NCBI GenBank assembly: GCA_963971535.1
Contig: OZ020591.1
Location: 16,912,823-16,976,822, forward strand
Direction of reading: 5' to 3'
From: Notolepis coatsorum
Lineage: Eukaryota > Chordata > Actinopteri > Aulopiformes > Paralepididae
DNA length: 64,000 nucleotides
Under the pieces are notes generated by a model, which was given only the letters and a program-made list of their open reading frames with translations, did no database searches and had not been told where the DNA came from. This document shows, one piece after another, positions 44,201 to 56,560 of the stretch. A program made the translations under genes and the position numbers. Numbering within the stretch: position 1 is the first letter of the stretch; every line of letters begins with the position of its first letter.

Positions 44201-45332
44201 CATTTGTGAATAATCATTGCCGTATATCATTGTTCTTTGCGGTTATACTTTCTGTCATTCTGTGCAAATGTTATGCTAAGATTGATTTTAGAGTGATTTG
44301 TGGGTCTTTAGGAGATCATCAAACGGAACCATCTCCCTGGTCTTTTCCATGCATCCCAAAAATGTGGAAAATAATTGACATAAGCCATCTTGCAATACCA
44401 CTTCATAGGGTTTTATGGGGTCGGGGGTTCCAGTGGTGACATTATTTTGGGGATTTGAGGTCACAGTCGCATTTTATTATTTGATGACTAAATGGAAAAC
44501 AATTATGATCATTTGTAGCAATTATGATAATTAGTTGAGTGAAGGTGAGGATCACAGTAGCTAAATTATCAGTGCACTGCACACTATTCTTTTAGTTTTC
44601 TTGTTAAACGATCAGTTAAACGATTAACCAATTTTTCTTTTATAGAATATTTGAAGATTAAAACCCATTAAAATGCCCATCCCATGTTTGAGCTCACTAA
44701 CCTGGCGTATTCCCTTTAAATTGTCTGTGGAAAAACAATACTGCTGTTGCCAAAATGTGTGTGCATCTTTGTGATGATGTTGATGACAAAAAGGTCTATC
44801 TATCGCAATTGAATTCCTTCAACTACTAAACATTATTATAATATTAATTAATGAGTAATTAACATAAATGTATCCAACCAATCCTTGGTAATCCTTGAAG
44901 TAGGCCTAACTAATAGGCTGTGTTTAGTTGTACACAGAGATGAAAGACTTCCGCCGATCCACAATGGTGCACATCATTCCTATTTCAATCTTTAATCTCG
45001 AAAGAACATTTACAATGATGTCGAGAGGTACAATACATAATACAAAAATAATATAGAAACATAAAAGTAAATCATTTAAACGATTTTAATTAATTAAAAC
45101 AAATGGTTGGCTATTATAGATTCAAACTGACCAATGGATACTCAAGTGTTGAGTTTAAACCCTCCTGCTAAGCATAGGAAAATAGGAAGTATTTATATTC
45201 TTCAACTCTCAATAATACTCATTCACAGTAGATACAGTATATGCAAATGTTCACAGACAGTACCTTTAGAGCATAGCTGTCAACATTGGGATATTAAAAT
45301 AAGCTAGATTTTCCAGAGAGGGAGGGAGGTAA
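44201..45332. other. No gene seen
   Basis: AT-rich sequence of about 1.1 kb. The open frame at 44185-44439 (plus strand) has no recognisable domain. A degenerate AAACGATTAACCAATTTTTC stretch near 44615 may be the edge of an old hAT. No target duplications were found. Confidence 0.5.
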
Positions 45333-45934
45333 GGTAAGGTACATTTTATTTATATAGCGCTTTTCCAGATTAAAATCACAAAGTGCTTTACAGGCAGTAA
45401 AAGGTTAATCAGAAAAGAATAACCACACATGTTACATCACATACAAGATTGTAGAATACTTCAAAAATAAATGAATTAAAATACAATCACACATACACAC
45501 ATGTTATACCACATACATGATCAATTAAAAGCCTCACTGTATAAAAAGGTTTTTAGACCTTGTTTAAAAGACTCTACACTAACAGCAGACCTGATTTCAT
45601 AAGGTAGCTGGTTCCATAGCTTGGGTGCTACGACTGAAAAAGCCTTGGTTTTTAGTTTGGTCCGGGGGACGACGAGCTCTCCTTGGTCAGAGGAGTGGAG
45701 AGCCCTATTAGGGCAGGAAGGGGTTATAAGCTCAGCAATGTAGCTTGGGGCTTCACCCTTTAAAGCCTTGTAGGTGGTGAGCTCAATTTTAAAATCAATC
45801 CTGTATTTTACAGGTAGCCAATGTAGCGTGGCTAATACAGGGGTAATGTGTTCTCTGCATTTGGTTCTGGTTAACAATCTGGCGGCCGCATTCTGAATGA
45901 TTTGAAGTTTAGCCAAAGCTGCTTTGTCAAGGCA

Positions 45935-46496
45935 ATTGTTGTTGTTTTATTGTGGATCCCCATTAGTCTACACCAAAGTGAGACTACTCTTCCTGGGGTC
46001 CAAACATTAAAAAAAAAAGAAAGAAAAAAAAAAAAAAAATATATATATATATAAAACCACAAACATTGAAGTACTCACAAGAAAACATCACAACGAACAA
46101 AACAGTGAATAAAAGTTAGATATCACAATTCTCAACCATAAAATACAAATTACATATTCAGTCCATAAGAACAAAACAGATCAAAATCATATATATGATT
46201 TGAACTCATATTATAGCATAACTTTTCTCAAGTCACCGATCACCTTTATATTTCCATACTAATTTCAAAAGTCAATGGCCAAAATGTAACTTATTATTCA
46301 TGAGCGCAATTTATAAACTTTTTTTTAAACATAAATTTGTTCCTTATCATAGTTATATTTCTGGGTATTTTATTCCAATAAGCAACTGCTCTATATATTA
46401 CCGTCTTTTTCAGAGCATTTGTTTTTGGTAGAGGTAAAGTAAAGCATGAATCTAATGCGTGCCTTGTGCTATATCCATGTCTCATATTAGTTGGGT
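45935..46496 (-). mobile_element. Rex1-type LINE 3' end, inserted in the L2-like LINE
   Basis: The left edge is a characteristic LINE 3' UTR (minus strand: TTTGGACCCCAGGAAGAG, then AATGGGGATCCACAATAAAA). The coding end at 46294-46485 reads GYSTRHALDSCFTLPLPKTN and YRAVAYWNKIPRN. The clade name is from memory. Confidence 0.65.
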
Positions 46497-47113
46497 TAGG
46501 GCTGGGCGATAAAACGATAACGATAACTATCGCGATAAATTATTTCCTCGAAATAAACATGAAACGTGGTCGCAAAGTTTCGATATATCGATTTTCCAAG
46601 CTTGGATATGAGCACTAACAACCATCAGTGAAGGAGATGGCCGATAGCGGAAGGATACCCGGAAGGAGACGCGGAGGTAGGACTCAGTAAACAAGGCTGG
46701 CTAGGGCTAATTAGCTTGCACGGTGCTATTTTACAGTTTACCTGCCGAGTTGGTGTGTGTTTTGAATTCTGAGGGTAACTGTTATAGTAGTGTGGGGTAT
46801 ACGGTGGACGTCGTTGCAATGAATTGGGCGGAACAGAGTATTTTAGGGTCATTTTTAGTACATTGTCATGAGATACTCCGCTTGCTTTGGCTAACTGCTA
46901 ACGTGCGCGGACTGATGACGACATCAACTCGACTCTCGAGACATTCACAGCAGCAAAACAAGTCTATTAATAGCCCGTCCATCGGCGCCGGGCATAATAA
47001 GTTAATTAAACTTGACAGACATTATATCGACGATAATTATCGATATCGAGTTATATGAAAATAATTTTATAATTTTATCGCGATAACGTTTTTGGCCATA
47101 TCGCCCAGCCCTA
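46497..47113. mobile_element. Short hAT element, TIR TAGGGCTGGGCGATA, TSD AGTTGGGT
   Basis: The left end TAGGGCTGGGCGATAAAACG and the right end CATATCGCCCAGCCCTA are flanked by the exact duplication AGTTGGGT at 46489-46496 and 47114-47121. Same TIR class as hAT B. Non-coding; GATAACGATAACTATCGCG motifs are subterminal. Confidence 0.9.
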
Positions 47114-47590
47114 AGTTGGGTACAGTTGGGTATTAGTTGGGTACAGGCAAGTGAACAGAGAATTACAATAGTCAATTTGTGAAGAAATAAAAACTTGAAT
47201 AACCTTTTCAAGACAGTGATATGGGATATTGGGGCGCAATTTTGCAATATTTCTTATTGGAAAAAACAAGACCGGGTTAGTGACTTTAAGTGCTCGTTAA
47301 AATTTTGAAACTGATCAAAGATGACCCCCAGATTTCTTGAGCTTGGCTTCAGGTAAGCGGCTAGTGGACCAAGTGCAGTTACAACATCAGCTTTTTGTGT
47401 GTCAGGCCCGAAGTATAGTAACTCTGTTTTTCCCCTATTCAGCTGTAAGAAATTACTATCCATCCATGAATTGATCTTGGAAAAACAATCAACAAGAGCC
47501 GACAGTTTATGAAAATTTTGGGGTTTAAAAGAAAAATATAACTGGCTGTCGTCAGCATAAAAATTATAGCAAATGTCATGGAGGGGAGGT

Positions 47591-48719
47591 AAAGGGGGTG
47601 TTTCCCCCCTTTGGTGGATTTTTTTGGTCAAATCAGTTGTGTGATTCACTTATGACATTTTGGTATGACACAGGACTACAAAAGCATTTAGTATAGAAAT
47701 GTGTCAACAGGAAGGCGGCTGGATGGCGCAGGGGAGATTGGGCCAGTCGTCATACTATCTCAATTGGCAGAGGTAGCGGGTGGAAGTCGATGGGTGGGGA
47801 TTGGCCGTTGTGGACTGCGACTCCTACAGGTCGGTTGGGGGACACCTGCACAGCAGAGACAGGAAGTAGCGGGGGTAGTGTGAGCCTCCCATGCGTTACA
47901 CCTCGCCACTGAAAGTCCACGCTGTCTCGTGAAAAGATGGGACAGGCTGCCTCCTCGTGTACCGGAGGGGACACGTGATGCAAGGCTTCTATCCTCCCTA
48001 CGACCGACCAGTGGGAGGCATAGTCGAGCAACGTTCAAGACAGGGGAGGGGAGAATTGGAAAATACGAAATTGGGATGGGAGAAAAATTGAAAATAAGGA
48101 TAAAAAACTAAACAAATTTGTCAACAGACTAAAGCAGGGAACCACAATATTTTGCATACAAATTATGCTGAGCAGAATGTAATATCATAACTGTCTTATT
48201 TTTCTTGCAATTGAGCCAATTTTCATTTGGTATGGTTTTGAGGTGTGTGTTCAACAGAATGTAGTATCAAAAACATGTTCACAAAAAGTATGGGTTACTG
48301 AATGCACTGTTATAATCACTAAGCCATTGTAAGACCTTACCTGTGTCCCTGTATCACTTGTCTCTGCTGCCCTTTGACTAAAAAACGTCCCTATGTCCAT
48401 TTTCCTTTTTTTTCTTTCTAGTCGCATATTTGAGTTAGTCACCCAGTAAAAGTGAGATAATTGACGATATCAAAACATGCTAGGGCTGTACCGAATAGTT
48501 CTGTTGTGGAATATTTAAAAAGAGCCATGACAGTAAGCTGTAGAAATTGAGATTGAGTCAGTTGTTGCAAAATATAGAAACATAGTTTATTACCCTCTAT
48601 CTTTTTTCTGCTCCAGATGGATAAATCCTCTTCATTTTGCTTGTTTATTATACGTAGGTATTGCTGGGAAAAACTGGAGGGTTGACTGGTATGCTTTAGA
48701 GTTTAGAGAAGAGCATGCA
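47591..48719. other. Unassigned, GC-rich element-like segment, no clear gene
   Basis: 47700-48060 is GC-rich, with small open frames on both strands but no recognised domain. It ends in AGACAGGGGAGGGGAGAATTG and A-rich sequence, a style seen in retroelement leader regions. 48120-48719 is AT-rich with nothing recognised. Confidence 0.45.
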
Positions 48720-49698
48720 CTCTGTTTGGTTTGAGTACCAGTTTAAGATTAACAGCGTATCCTGCAAAGTATTAAATGAGAGTTGTACATTTTTAATGGG
48801 TAGTTGTTAGGCGTGTAACGGTACACAAAATCCACGGTTCGGTACGTACCTCGGTTTTGAAGTCACGGTTCGGTATTATTTTCGGTACAGTGGGGGGGGG
48901 GGGGGGGGGGGGGGATACAACAATACAATACAACAAAAAAATTGCTTTTTATTTATCTATTTATTTATTTAACTGTATTAAACAATATAAAACGAATTGG
49001 CCATAATTTACTGAGCAAACTAATGCTTACTGCTGTAACCTACTAATAACACTTAAAGTAAATCTGAAGATTATATAGCAGATGCGTGATAAAGTTTGCA
49101 ATAAAGTTGAACAATGCCGGCACGTAGCCCCTTCCGAGACTGTGATGCAAGGCTTGCATCACAAGTGTGCATCACAGTCACGAAAGGGGCTAGCCGGCAC
49201 GTAGCTTTAGTGTGATCCACCTGTCTTTGTCCATTACTGTGGTTAAATGGGAATCCGAAATTATCCCAAACGGGAGACTTGAATGTTGTGGGAGCATCTT
49301 CTAGCTCTGGCTTGTCAGTTAGTATTGCACTCGTCATACTAAGGCTAATATGCTATGCTGAATTACAGCTATCGTTCAGCGTGGCTGCGTGGGATGAACA
49401 AACAACATCCGGTTAGTTGTGCACGTTATATTAGGGCCGAACAACATCTGGTTAGTTGTGCACGTTATATTAGGGCCGGGGGGATTTAAGTTCCGCAAAA
49501 AAAGGTTCCGTACCGTTGCAATCGGTGCACAGCGCGTACTGTACCGGAGGACCACATTGAGGCGGTACAGTACGTATTCGCGTACCGTTACACCCCTAGT
49601 AGTTGTACAGAGTCAACAACACAATAGACTATAGTGTCATCCGCATAGAGATGATCCTGACTATCAGAGACAATATCATTCATATAAATAGTAGGCGT
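48720..49698 (-). mobile_element. Rex1-like LINE fragment, opened by a hAT
   Basis: 49607-49698 on the minus strand reads TIYMNDIVSDSQDHLYADDT, the active-site segment, then IVYCVVDSVQL. 48720-48807 continues with LNWYSNQTECMLFS-type sequence and a frameshift. The hAT at 48808-49598 separates the two parts. Confidence 0.65.
48808..49598. mobile_element. Short hAT element, TIR TAGGSGTGTAACGGTAC, TSD GTAGTTGT
   Basis: The left end TAGGCGTGTAACGGTAC and the right end GTACCGTTACACCCCTA are flanked by the exact duplication GTAGTTGT at 48800-48807 and 49599-49606. It contains a poly-G tract of about 23 (48892-48914). Near 49125-49195 there is a small inverted pair around GTGATGCAAGGCTTGCATCA. Non-coding. 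Confidence 0.9.
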
Positions 49699-50059
49699 TA
49701 GGGATGCTCCAATCACGTTTTTTGCCACCGATCGTCTATGAGCCATATTGGCCGATACACTGCAGATACCGATAGTTTTTGGTTTTGTTATAGCAGCTGG
49801 CAGTATTATACTGTAGGTCTAACACAGGCATTCTCAAAGTCCGGACTCCGGAAGCATAACAGCATCTACCTTAATTTACTTCTGAATATTGGGGAGTATC
49901 GCCGTGCTTGTAGCCGCGTTTTGATTACGTCATCACAACAACATGTTAAGTAACGAACGTAACCCTGTTCTTTGACGTTCTTTGCCGAAAGCCGAAAGGG
50001 CCTTTTTTAACTACTTTCGGCCGATATGTTTCGGTGGCCGAATATTTGGTGCATCCCTA
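49699..50059. mobile_element. Short hAT-type element, TIR TAGGGATGCWCCAA
   Basis: The left end TAGGGATGCTCCAATCACG and the right end TATTTGGTGCATCCCTA match inward, and CGGCCGATA motifs are subterminal as in 22447-23397. The flanking eight bases (GTAGGCGT and CTCAATTA) do not match, so the duplication has decayed or one flank was lost. Confidence 0.7.
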
Positions 50060-50911
50060 CTCAATTAGTATCGACGTGGCACCTGTTAGACCCACGTTTG
50101 ATATTCTGGAAACTTGTGAACGCTTTCTGTTAATCTGGTAAACTGTTGGTTGTATTGCGGAGCTAAATGCTAATGTGGCTAACTAACAGTAAACTTTTGT
50201 ACATGAAATACAGCCCAAAAAACGTAAAAGACCCCGCTGAGAAACACTTTACAAATGTTTGCTTATTAAATAATTTTTAAAAGTAATTAAAAAAGAAAAA
50301 CTGTCGATAAAGTTGTTTAATTGACGGGAGAAAAGTTGCTAAAGTCTATGTATTGTGATGGGACCGGAAGAAGCCTACATGCGGAAGATTCAAGAGGTTT
50401 ATTATTTGTCACATTCATACCAGGGCATACAGTGACATAACCGGATATGCCGCCTCCACATTGTGCAAGTGGAGAATTGGCCCTGTTCGCAATTAAACAG
50501 CAACTTTTCATTCAGATTTCTAGCTTCAGAGTTCCAGGGTCCCTGTTTGCTTATTCAGTTATGAAAACATATGAATAATTTTCAATAATTAAATTTCTCT
50601 CTGCCTACATGTACAAAAGGCTGGGAGATTTAGGAGACTGTCCATTTAGACACTCGTTGAAAGTGAACATTGATTAACTTGAATAATTATTCCATGTTCA
50701 TTTATTAATCCTGTAAGATTCAGATTGTTAGAAGTCAATGTTGTAAAAGTAAGTGCCCGCAGTTCATTGTATTATATATCAAGTGTACTAGAAATTCTTT
50801 GCCATTTCTGGATTAATAAAGCATCCTCTATGACTTAATTAAAAACTGTAAATATGCCAACATTAGCAGGGTTGCTAGTTTTCAGTTGTAGTCCGTGAGC
50901 TAGTTGTTTAA
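50060..50911. other. No gene seen, one LINE-tail scrap
   Basis: Mostly AT-rich. 50390-50450 resembles a reversed LINE or SINE 3' tail (TTTATTATTTGTCACATTC). The rest shows no coding frame or element ends. Confidence 0.5.
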
Positions 50912-51125
50912 CAGGGGCAGGGCTAGGGGGTGGCTACTTGGGCTCAAGCCCCGAATGTTTTCTGAAAAGCCCCGAATCTATTTAAAAAAAAAAAAAAAAA
51001 TTGACAATTCATCCTTGTTACATGAAAATATGTTTGCACCAGATTTAGCAGAAGCTAATTTCCATCTGTGGTCTATCCAGCTGCTAACTGTATTTGAGTG
51101 AGTTAAGTCTTAATTAAGTCTTAAT

Positions 51126-51258
51126 TCTTTCACCTTAGAAACATAGCTAATGTACGGCCATTTATAAATCAAAAGGACGCTGAAAACCAGATCCATGCCT
51201 TTATCTCAAGCCAACTCGACTACTGTAATGCACTCCTTACCGGCCTTCCGAAAAAATA
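51126..51258 (+). mobile_element. L2-like LINE scrap
   Basis: It reads LRNIANVRPF and then QIHAFISSQLDYCNALLTGL, a conserved block of the L2-type reverse-transcriptase C-terminal side. Short and isolated. Confidence 0.7.
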
Positions 51259-51387
51259 CGATGATAACTATTTTATTGCAATGCACTATTGCATTATTTT
51301 ATTCTATTTTACTAACTATTTTATTGCACTGCACTATTTTACTTTGTATCAGTGATAATCAAACCGTAAACAAAGATGCATATTAAC

Positions 51388-51682
51388 GTTAGGTTATGGC
51401 TATAACCAAGTTCTGTTAGTTAGGGGTGACGCTTGGCATCACTACTGCACTCCCTCGCGTACGTGCACGCGTACTGAATAAAATTCCACAAAATATACCT
51501 TTAATACCAGTATTAGTCTGACCACACCCCTCATCAGCTTACCTTCATAAGCAGGTGTGTGGTCACCTGCTCTCCTCCTTCCCAAGCTTTCACCACAAGG
51601 TGAGGTCAAGGGCTGCAGCGGCCGTCTGATGCCAAGCGTCACCCCTAACTAACAGAACTTGGTTATAGCCATAACCTAACGT
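51388..51682. repeat. 295-bp block with ~55-bp inverted ends (DIRS-like terminus)
   Basis: Both edges carry TAGGTTATGGCTATAACC, AAGTTCTGTTAGTTAGGGG and TGACGCTTGGCATCA in opposite orientation. Between them lies the terminal repeat seen at 56563-56862 and 61613-61974. The right edge continues straight into GTTCTGTTCCGTTAGGGGC. Confidence 0.75.
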
Positions 51683-54600
51683 TCTGTTCCGTTAGGGGCT
51701 CTGCTTGGCATCACTACTGCACAAAGGGAGGCCAAGCGGAGCCGCTGGCTGACAAATACACCCCGCTGACAGCCCCCCACAACCATCAGAACAGGGAGGG
51801 CCGAGCCCCCCCGACCCCCCCTAATGGAGGGCATCCCCCCTATTAGGGGCTTCACGGGAGGGCGACGGACCCGACCGTGCGAAGAGGCACTCAAGCAACC
51901 CAACGCACAGGGCGAGCAGACCGTGGCTTGACCCCACGACTACACCCACGCACAACCCGCATGCCACCCGGGAACGAACGTAGGAAACAACCTCGTCACA
52001 GCCCCCAGAATCACGGGATCAAGGGCAAACCCAACCCCGTGGCAAGGCCGTAGCAGCGGAGCGTGAAGGAAGACCCAGACCCACCAAAAGGACTGGACTC
52101 CCTGGAATGGGGGCCCGGAGAAGTCCATGATGCCAGCATCAAGACCCCACCAGGTGGGCACCTAGTGACCCCGCCCCCCACATCGCCAGCGTATTCGGAC
52201 AAAGGCCCCTCAGCCGAGCGGGCCCTGTCCTCCCCAACAGCACACCGCCTGGAACACAGGCCCTGCAACAGGCAGACAGCATGGTCATAACACACAAGAG
52301 TTAACCAACGGAAGCAGGCAGTGCACCGGGGAAAAATACCAGGCAACAGGCTGTCAACCCAAGCCTGGAAACTGCGGACGAGGCAGGCGCCAGAAAGGAC
52401 AGCTGAAAACAGCCGCCCCGGCGGAAGGGGCGTATGCTGGCGTTGTCGCATAACCAAGCCTTTAAACAGCATGTCAGAAGAGGGATCCCTAGACCACTCG
52501 GCCCCTGACAGCTGCCCACAGAAAAAGCCCATACGATCGGCAGACGTCATGAACGTGCAGGGGCACCCTCAACCGGAGAACCGGGAGTTGACACTGCAGC
52601 AACACACCAGAGAACCAACCACCCAGGCATTACCCCATGCAATGGTTGGTCCCATAACCCCTCAGGAAAGAAACCCCAAAACACACCTGCGGCACCGCCG
52701 CAGCCCGCGTTCCGGGTTCCAACAGGGCTATCCCGGGCCTACGGGTCAACGAGCATTACCCCGGACCGGGCCCGGTGATACGGGGGGCACAGGGTCCCCC
52801 GAGGAGGTTAAAACCACCCCAACAGGCCCCTCAGCGCCAAGCGCAAGAGAAGAGCGTAAAAATGGAAGACCAGCCCCAGCACCCCGCACTCGGTATTCCC
52901 AGGAGGTCACCCAACCAAGTACCAACCAAGACCAACCCGCACAGCGGTCGAGATCCGACGAGATCGGGCGCGTACAGGTCGGCACGGCCGTAAGCCATTA
53001 CGACAGTGCAGAATACAACGCACCTAACAAGGGTCCCAAAACGCCCAACCCTGTGACACCCGGACCGACCTAGCATTTTTCCCCCTGAAAAAAACCCAAG
53101 TCCCTCAGGGTACCAGAACAGCAGATCTGCATCCCCAGCGGACAACGGGTGCAACTGATCTGGACCAGCGCGACCAGAACCAGTCCCGTGCCCTAATCAC
53201 GCCGACCTGCCAACCCCAGGAGAAGGGGCAGATATGCGTGTTGATCCCAACATAAAAAAGAAGGCGCCACCCAGACGTGTCGGTATGACCCGCGCCCGGT
53301 GGCCCACCCCTAGGGCGTGAGACCCTTCCCCATATGTCCAGACCCATTCCGTCATCATCCCCTGACATGAACGGGAACCCATCGATAACCACACAGGGTG
53401 TCGGAAGAGGAAAAACCCCCATCCCAATTGCTCCATAAAAACGCTGTTTCACCCAAGCAATCAAGGCGCGCTTAGTCAGCCAATGGCCCAAAAAGCACAT
53501 CCTGAGCTAGCACTATGTGTGCGTTTGGACATACCCACATCAACAATAGGCCGTTTAGACCACCATATTGAATCCCCAAGACGCCCAGGGAAACGACGAG
53601 AGGGGCGAGATGCAATCAACTCCATGAATGAATGAATGAAAAAATGTACCCAACAGACTGCAGAAAGGGTACAACCCAGTACGGCAATACACACAATAGG
53701 TTAAGGGGAGGCAGACCTGAGAAAGACGTTAGTCTTGTTTCCATCAGGGACCCTCATTTCCAATCCATCAAGACACATTCAACTCTTTATAAAAATAAAG
53801 AAAAGGCATCACCCGTATGACCCAACTGCACAGCTGGGAGTAAAAACCCTGTTTTTCACATGATTTCAATCCAGTCACTCCTTTTAAACAGAGTGTAAGA
53901 CCAGACCCTCCCAGAAACACCATCCCACATGAGACTATGGTCAAGAAAAAGATATGTAAACTGTGAGACACGTGACCAATTGACTCAAGTTTGACACATA
54001 AACCGGGCGCAGCAGGACTGTGAGCCCTGCGCCCAACCTCGACATCTTTAAGACACCAGCTCATGGAAGGCGTCGCCATAGCAACAACGCTACAACGGGC
54101 GGGGAAAACCTACCGGATCCTGTCATGTAACAGGAGTCGGTAGAATACCCCTTCCCCCCCCCCCCCCCCCCCCCCCTGCCAAGCACTGGCCTGGCCCTGA
54201 CTGGCTCAGCAGAAGAGATAAAAAAAAACCTAAACCAATCAAGTGGGAAAGGAGGGGTTTATTCGACACCCCCTCCCGAAAACACACCCTTTATCCCTAC
54301 ACACAGAAAAACAACCGTAGCCATCTTGAAAAACCTCCGGTAGAAAGCAAAGCATAGCGAAGCTAATACAATGCCCGCTACCCACAAAAAGTGTAAAAGG
54401 TTTTACAACAAAACACAAGTCGCCTGTGCGTGAATCCTATACCCGTTGCCTATGTCATACATAGGGAAAAACGCTGAACGAGAGTAAACGGCTAGGCCGT
54501 GAAATGTGTGCGTACGAGTATTACTGCAACTAAACAACACAGCATTGTGAAAACACATATACTTAGTTAAAGCAATGGAATAACACCAGTTCTAACTGCA

Positions 54601-54889
54601 TGTGGAGCATCAAGCTAAATAGAACCTATTACCGAGTGTACGTTGCAGACCTTGCTTAACCTCGTAACACAACACAACTCACCCCACAACGTAAAAAAGG
54701 GCAGATTCATATATACACAACCCCACCATATGATTTGTTTGAAGAAACACACAGTTTGTTCGGCCAAAACACAGTCCCCCTCCATCGGGGAACTTTTTTT
54801 ATTTACTAACTAAATAATGTCAAGGCACAAAATCATAGAGGGGCCGGGGAGGGTGTAGGAGAGGGGACACAGAGGGGAAAAAGTCACTC
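51683..54889. other. 3.2-kb interior of the DIRS-like element, no recognised gene
   Basis: 51700-53600 is C-rich on the plus strand, with long but overlapping open frames on both strands (for example 52011-52550 minus and 52321-53073 plus) that show no known domain. 54154-54176 is a run of 23 C. 54180-54889 is more AT-rich and empty apart from GGTTTTACAACAAAACACAA-type simple sequence. Confidence 0.5.
53622..53765 (-). mobile_element. 3' fragment of the L2-like LINE inside the DIRS-like element
   Basis: GAATGAATGAATGAA tail, then TGTACCCAACAGACTGCAGA and GAAAGACGTTAGTCTTGTTT, matching the complement of 17500-18540. It is a 5'-truncated insertion. Confidence 0.7.
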
Positions 54890-56560
54890 CTAACGGCGTC
54901 TGCCACCTCGCGCCGCTCGAGTCTTGCCACCCCGGGGAGCCCCGGAGGGACGGTAGGTTACAGTCTGCTGGACACGACGTTCCCTACCGTCTCCTCCGGT
55001 CAGGGATGGGCCGGCGGTGGCAGAAGCGCCGTTTCGTCCCCTGGCCCTCTTGGCAGGGCCAGCAGCGGCGGCGGAGGCAGTGGTAGCGGCGACGGAGACA
55101 GCTCGACGTCGCGGAAGCCTTCTGCCTCCACCGGCAAGGACGGGAGGCGGAAAATGGGGTTGGAGGATGGATCTCTCCTCTGCCATCTCTCTGCATGTTG
55201 AGGTCATCAACCGCGGGGCCTTCCCGAATAGGCCAGCGTCGGAGAGGGCGGCCGTCAGAAGAGGAGCTCTCTTCCTCTCTGGCACACGGGCCTGCTCCAG
55301 CCAAAGGTGACGCTGGCCCAGGGTGGCCAGGGCGCGCACTTTCCCCATGGCTATGGCCAGCACCTGGGAAAGATGCAGGACAGCTCCCGCAGCCTGGGTG
55401 ATCTGATCGCATTTCACCTCGGTCAGATCCGTGCCGCCCGTCATTAAATCTAGCCAGGTGGGCGATGTTAGACGCCGCAGCCAGCGATTGTGTACCAGCG
55501 ATAAATGACTGGTCACCCCAATAAGCCAATCGCCTAGCCGATTTCCCCTGGAGGACCGGCTTGCATAGTGGTTCCCACACCATATCCGGACAGAGGAGCG
55601 CGGCCATCGGACTGTCAAGCCGAGGCACGCCCTCCCCCATACCTTTGACCAACCCCGCTACCCGCGTAACTGGTACGTAGGTAGGAGTTAGTCCCATGAT
55701 GTTGGTCACCGCCTGACCCCGACGAACATAGGCCCCCATCGATGGGAAAAATGGGTAGACAACGTCCACCCCTCTCACTGGGGGACGCTGCCAGGGATGG
55801 CCTATGAGGTCATCAGGGACAGGTGCAGGCAATGGCAGCGGCAGCGGCACACCGTTTGCGGTGGCGGCTACCGCCATGAGCTCGGGAAACAAGGCCCGCA
55901 GTTCCCCCTGCGAACCTTCCTCCACCGACCCCGCATCCCTCACATACAGCAGGCTGCGACTGGTCAAGGAGCCACAATCCGATGCGGCCGACAGTAGGGC
56001 ATCCTGCCGATGAGGCCAAGGTGGTTCCTCGACATCCTCGAACAGGGCGCCCCATGGAGCCATTTCCCCCCCCTCCGGGGTCTCCTGAGGAGGGATACTC
56101 TCCTCCACGGTGCCCTCAAACAAAAATCCGTCCGCCTCGTCCATGAAGTCCTCAGTCTCCATCGGAAATCCCGAGCCGGACGCATCTTCGCTGGTCTCCA
56201 GCAGCTCCCCAAACCCAGGCCGTTCGCGTCTGCACGCCACCATCTTGCGACGCGAGCGAGCAGACGCGAAAAGTTTGCGTCGCAAATCCTCCGGCTCCAA
56301 AACAATCCCCCGTTCACCAACGGGCGATTCCCCAGAACCAGAGGAACCAGAGTCGAGATCAGGCCATCGCCGGAGCGACGGCACCGAACCCTCGGCTCTT
56401 CGGTGAGGAAAACTATCCACCGGCAGTCTCCCGGGCTGGGTCGGCAACCACGAGAGTGGCAACAGCCCAGCACCGAGGCGCACAACGGAGGCGGGAATGG
56501 AGAACCGGTGGTGAAGAGTAGGTCTAGCAGGTCTACTCTCCGCGGAATACATTATGACCC
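54890..56560 (-). pseudogene. DIRS-like gag region (fossil)
   Basis: An acidic, low-complexity N-terminal part (ETEDFMDEADGFLFEGTVEE) is followed by LDSPMAALLCPDMVWEPLC and then, further on, LGQRHLWLEQARVPERKRAP, ALSDAGLFGKAPRL and a Ser/Ala/Arg-rich C-terminus. The RHLWL and GLFG pattern matches gag proteins of fish DIRS elements as I remember them. The region is broken. Confidence 0.55.

Larger units (their letters stand above)
45333..47590 (-). mobile_element. L2-like LINE, 5'-truncated, opened by a second LINE and a hAT
   Basis: The right part (47122-47590) encodes FYADDSQLYFSFK and NFLQLNRGKTELLYFG, ending near FISSQIDYCNSLFTC. The left part (45521-45933) resumes with AKLQIIQNAAARLLTRTK, HITPVLATLHWLPVKYRIDF and a final LKTFLYSEAFN. 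The 3' end has the usual TATATAGCGCTTTTCC motif at 45350. Between the parts lie a minus-strand LINE (45935-46496) and a hAT (46497-47113). Confidence 0.8.

Noticed and set aside
44185-44439. 84-codon plus-strand open frame
   Set aside because: No motif, no splice or promoter context, and AT-rich surroundings.
52321-53073. 250-codon plus-strand open frame in the DIRS-like interior
   Set aside because: No domain, Pro/Arg/Gln-rich composition from C-rich DNA, and overlapping open frames on the other strand.
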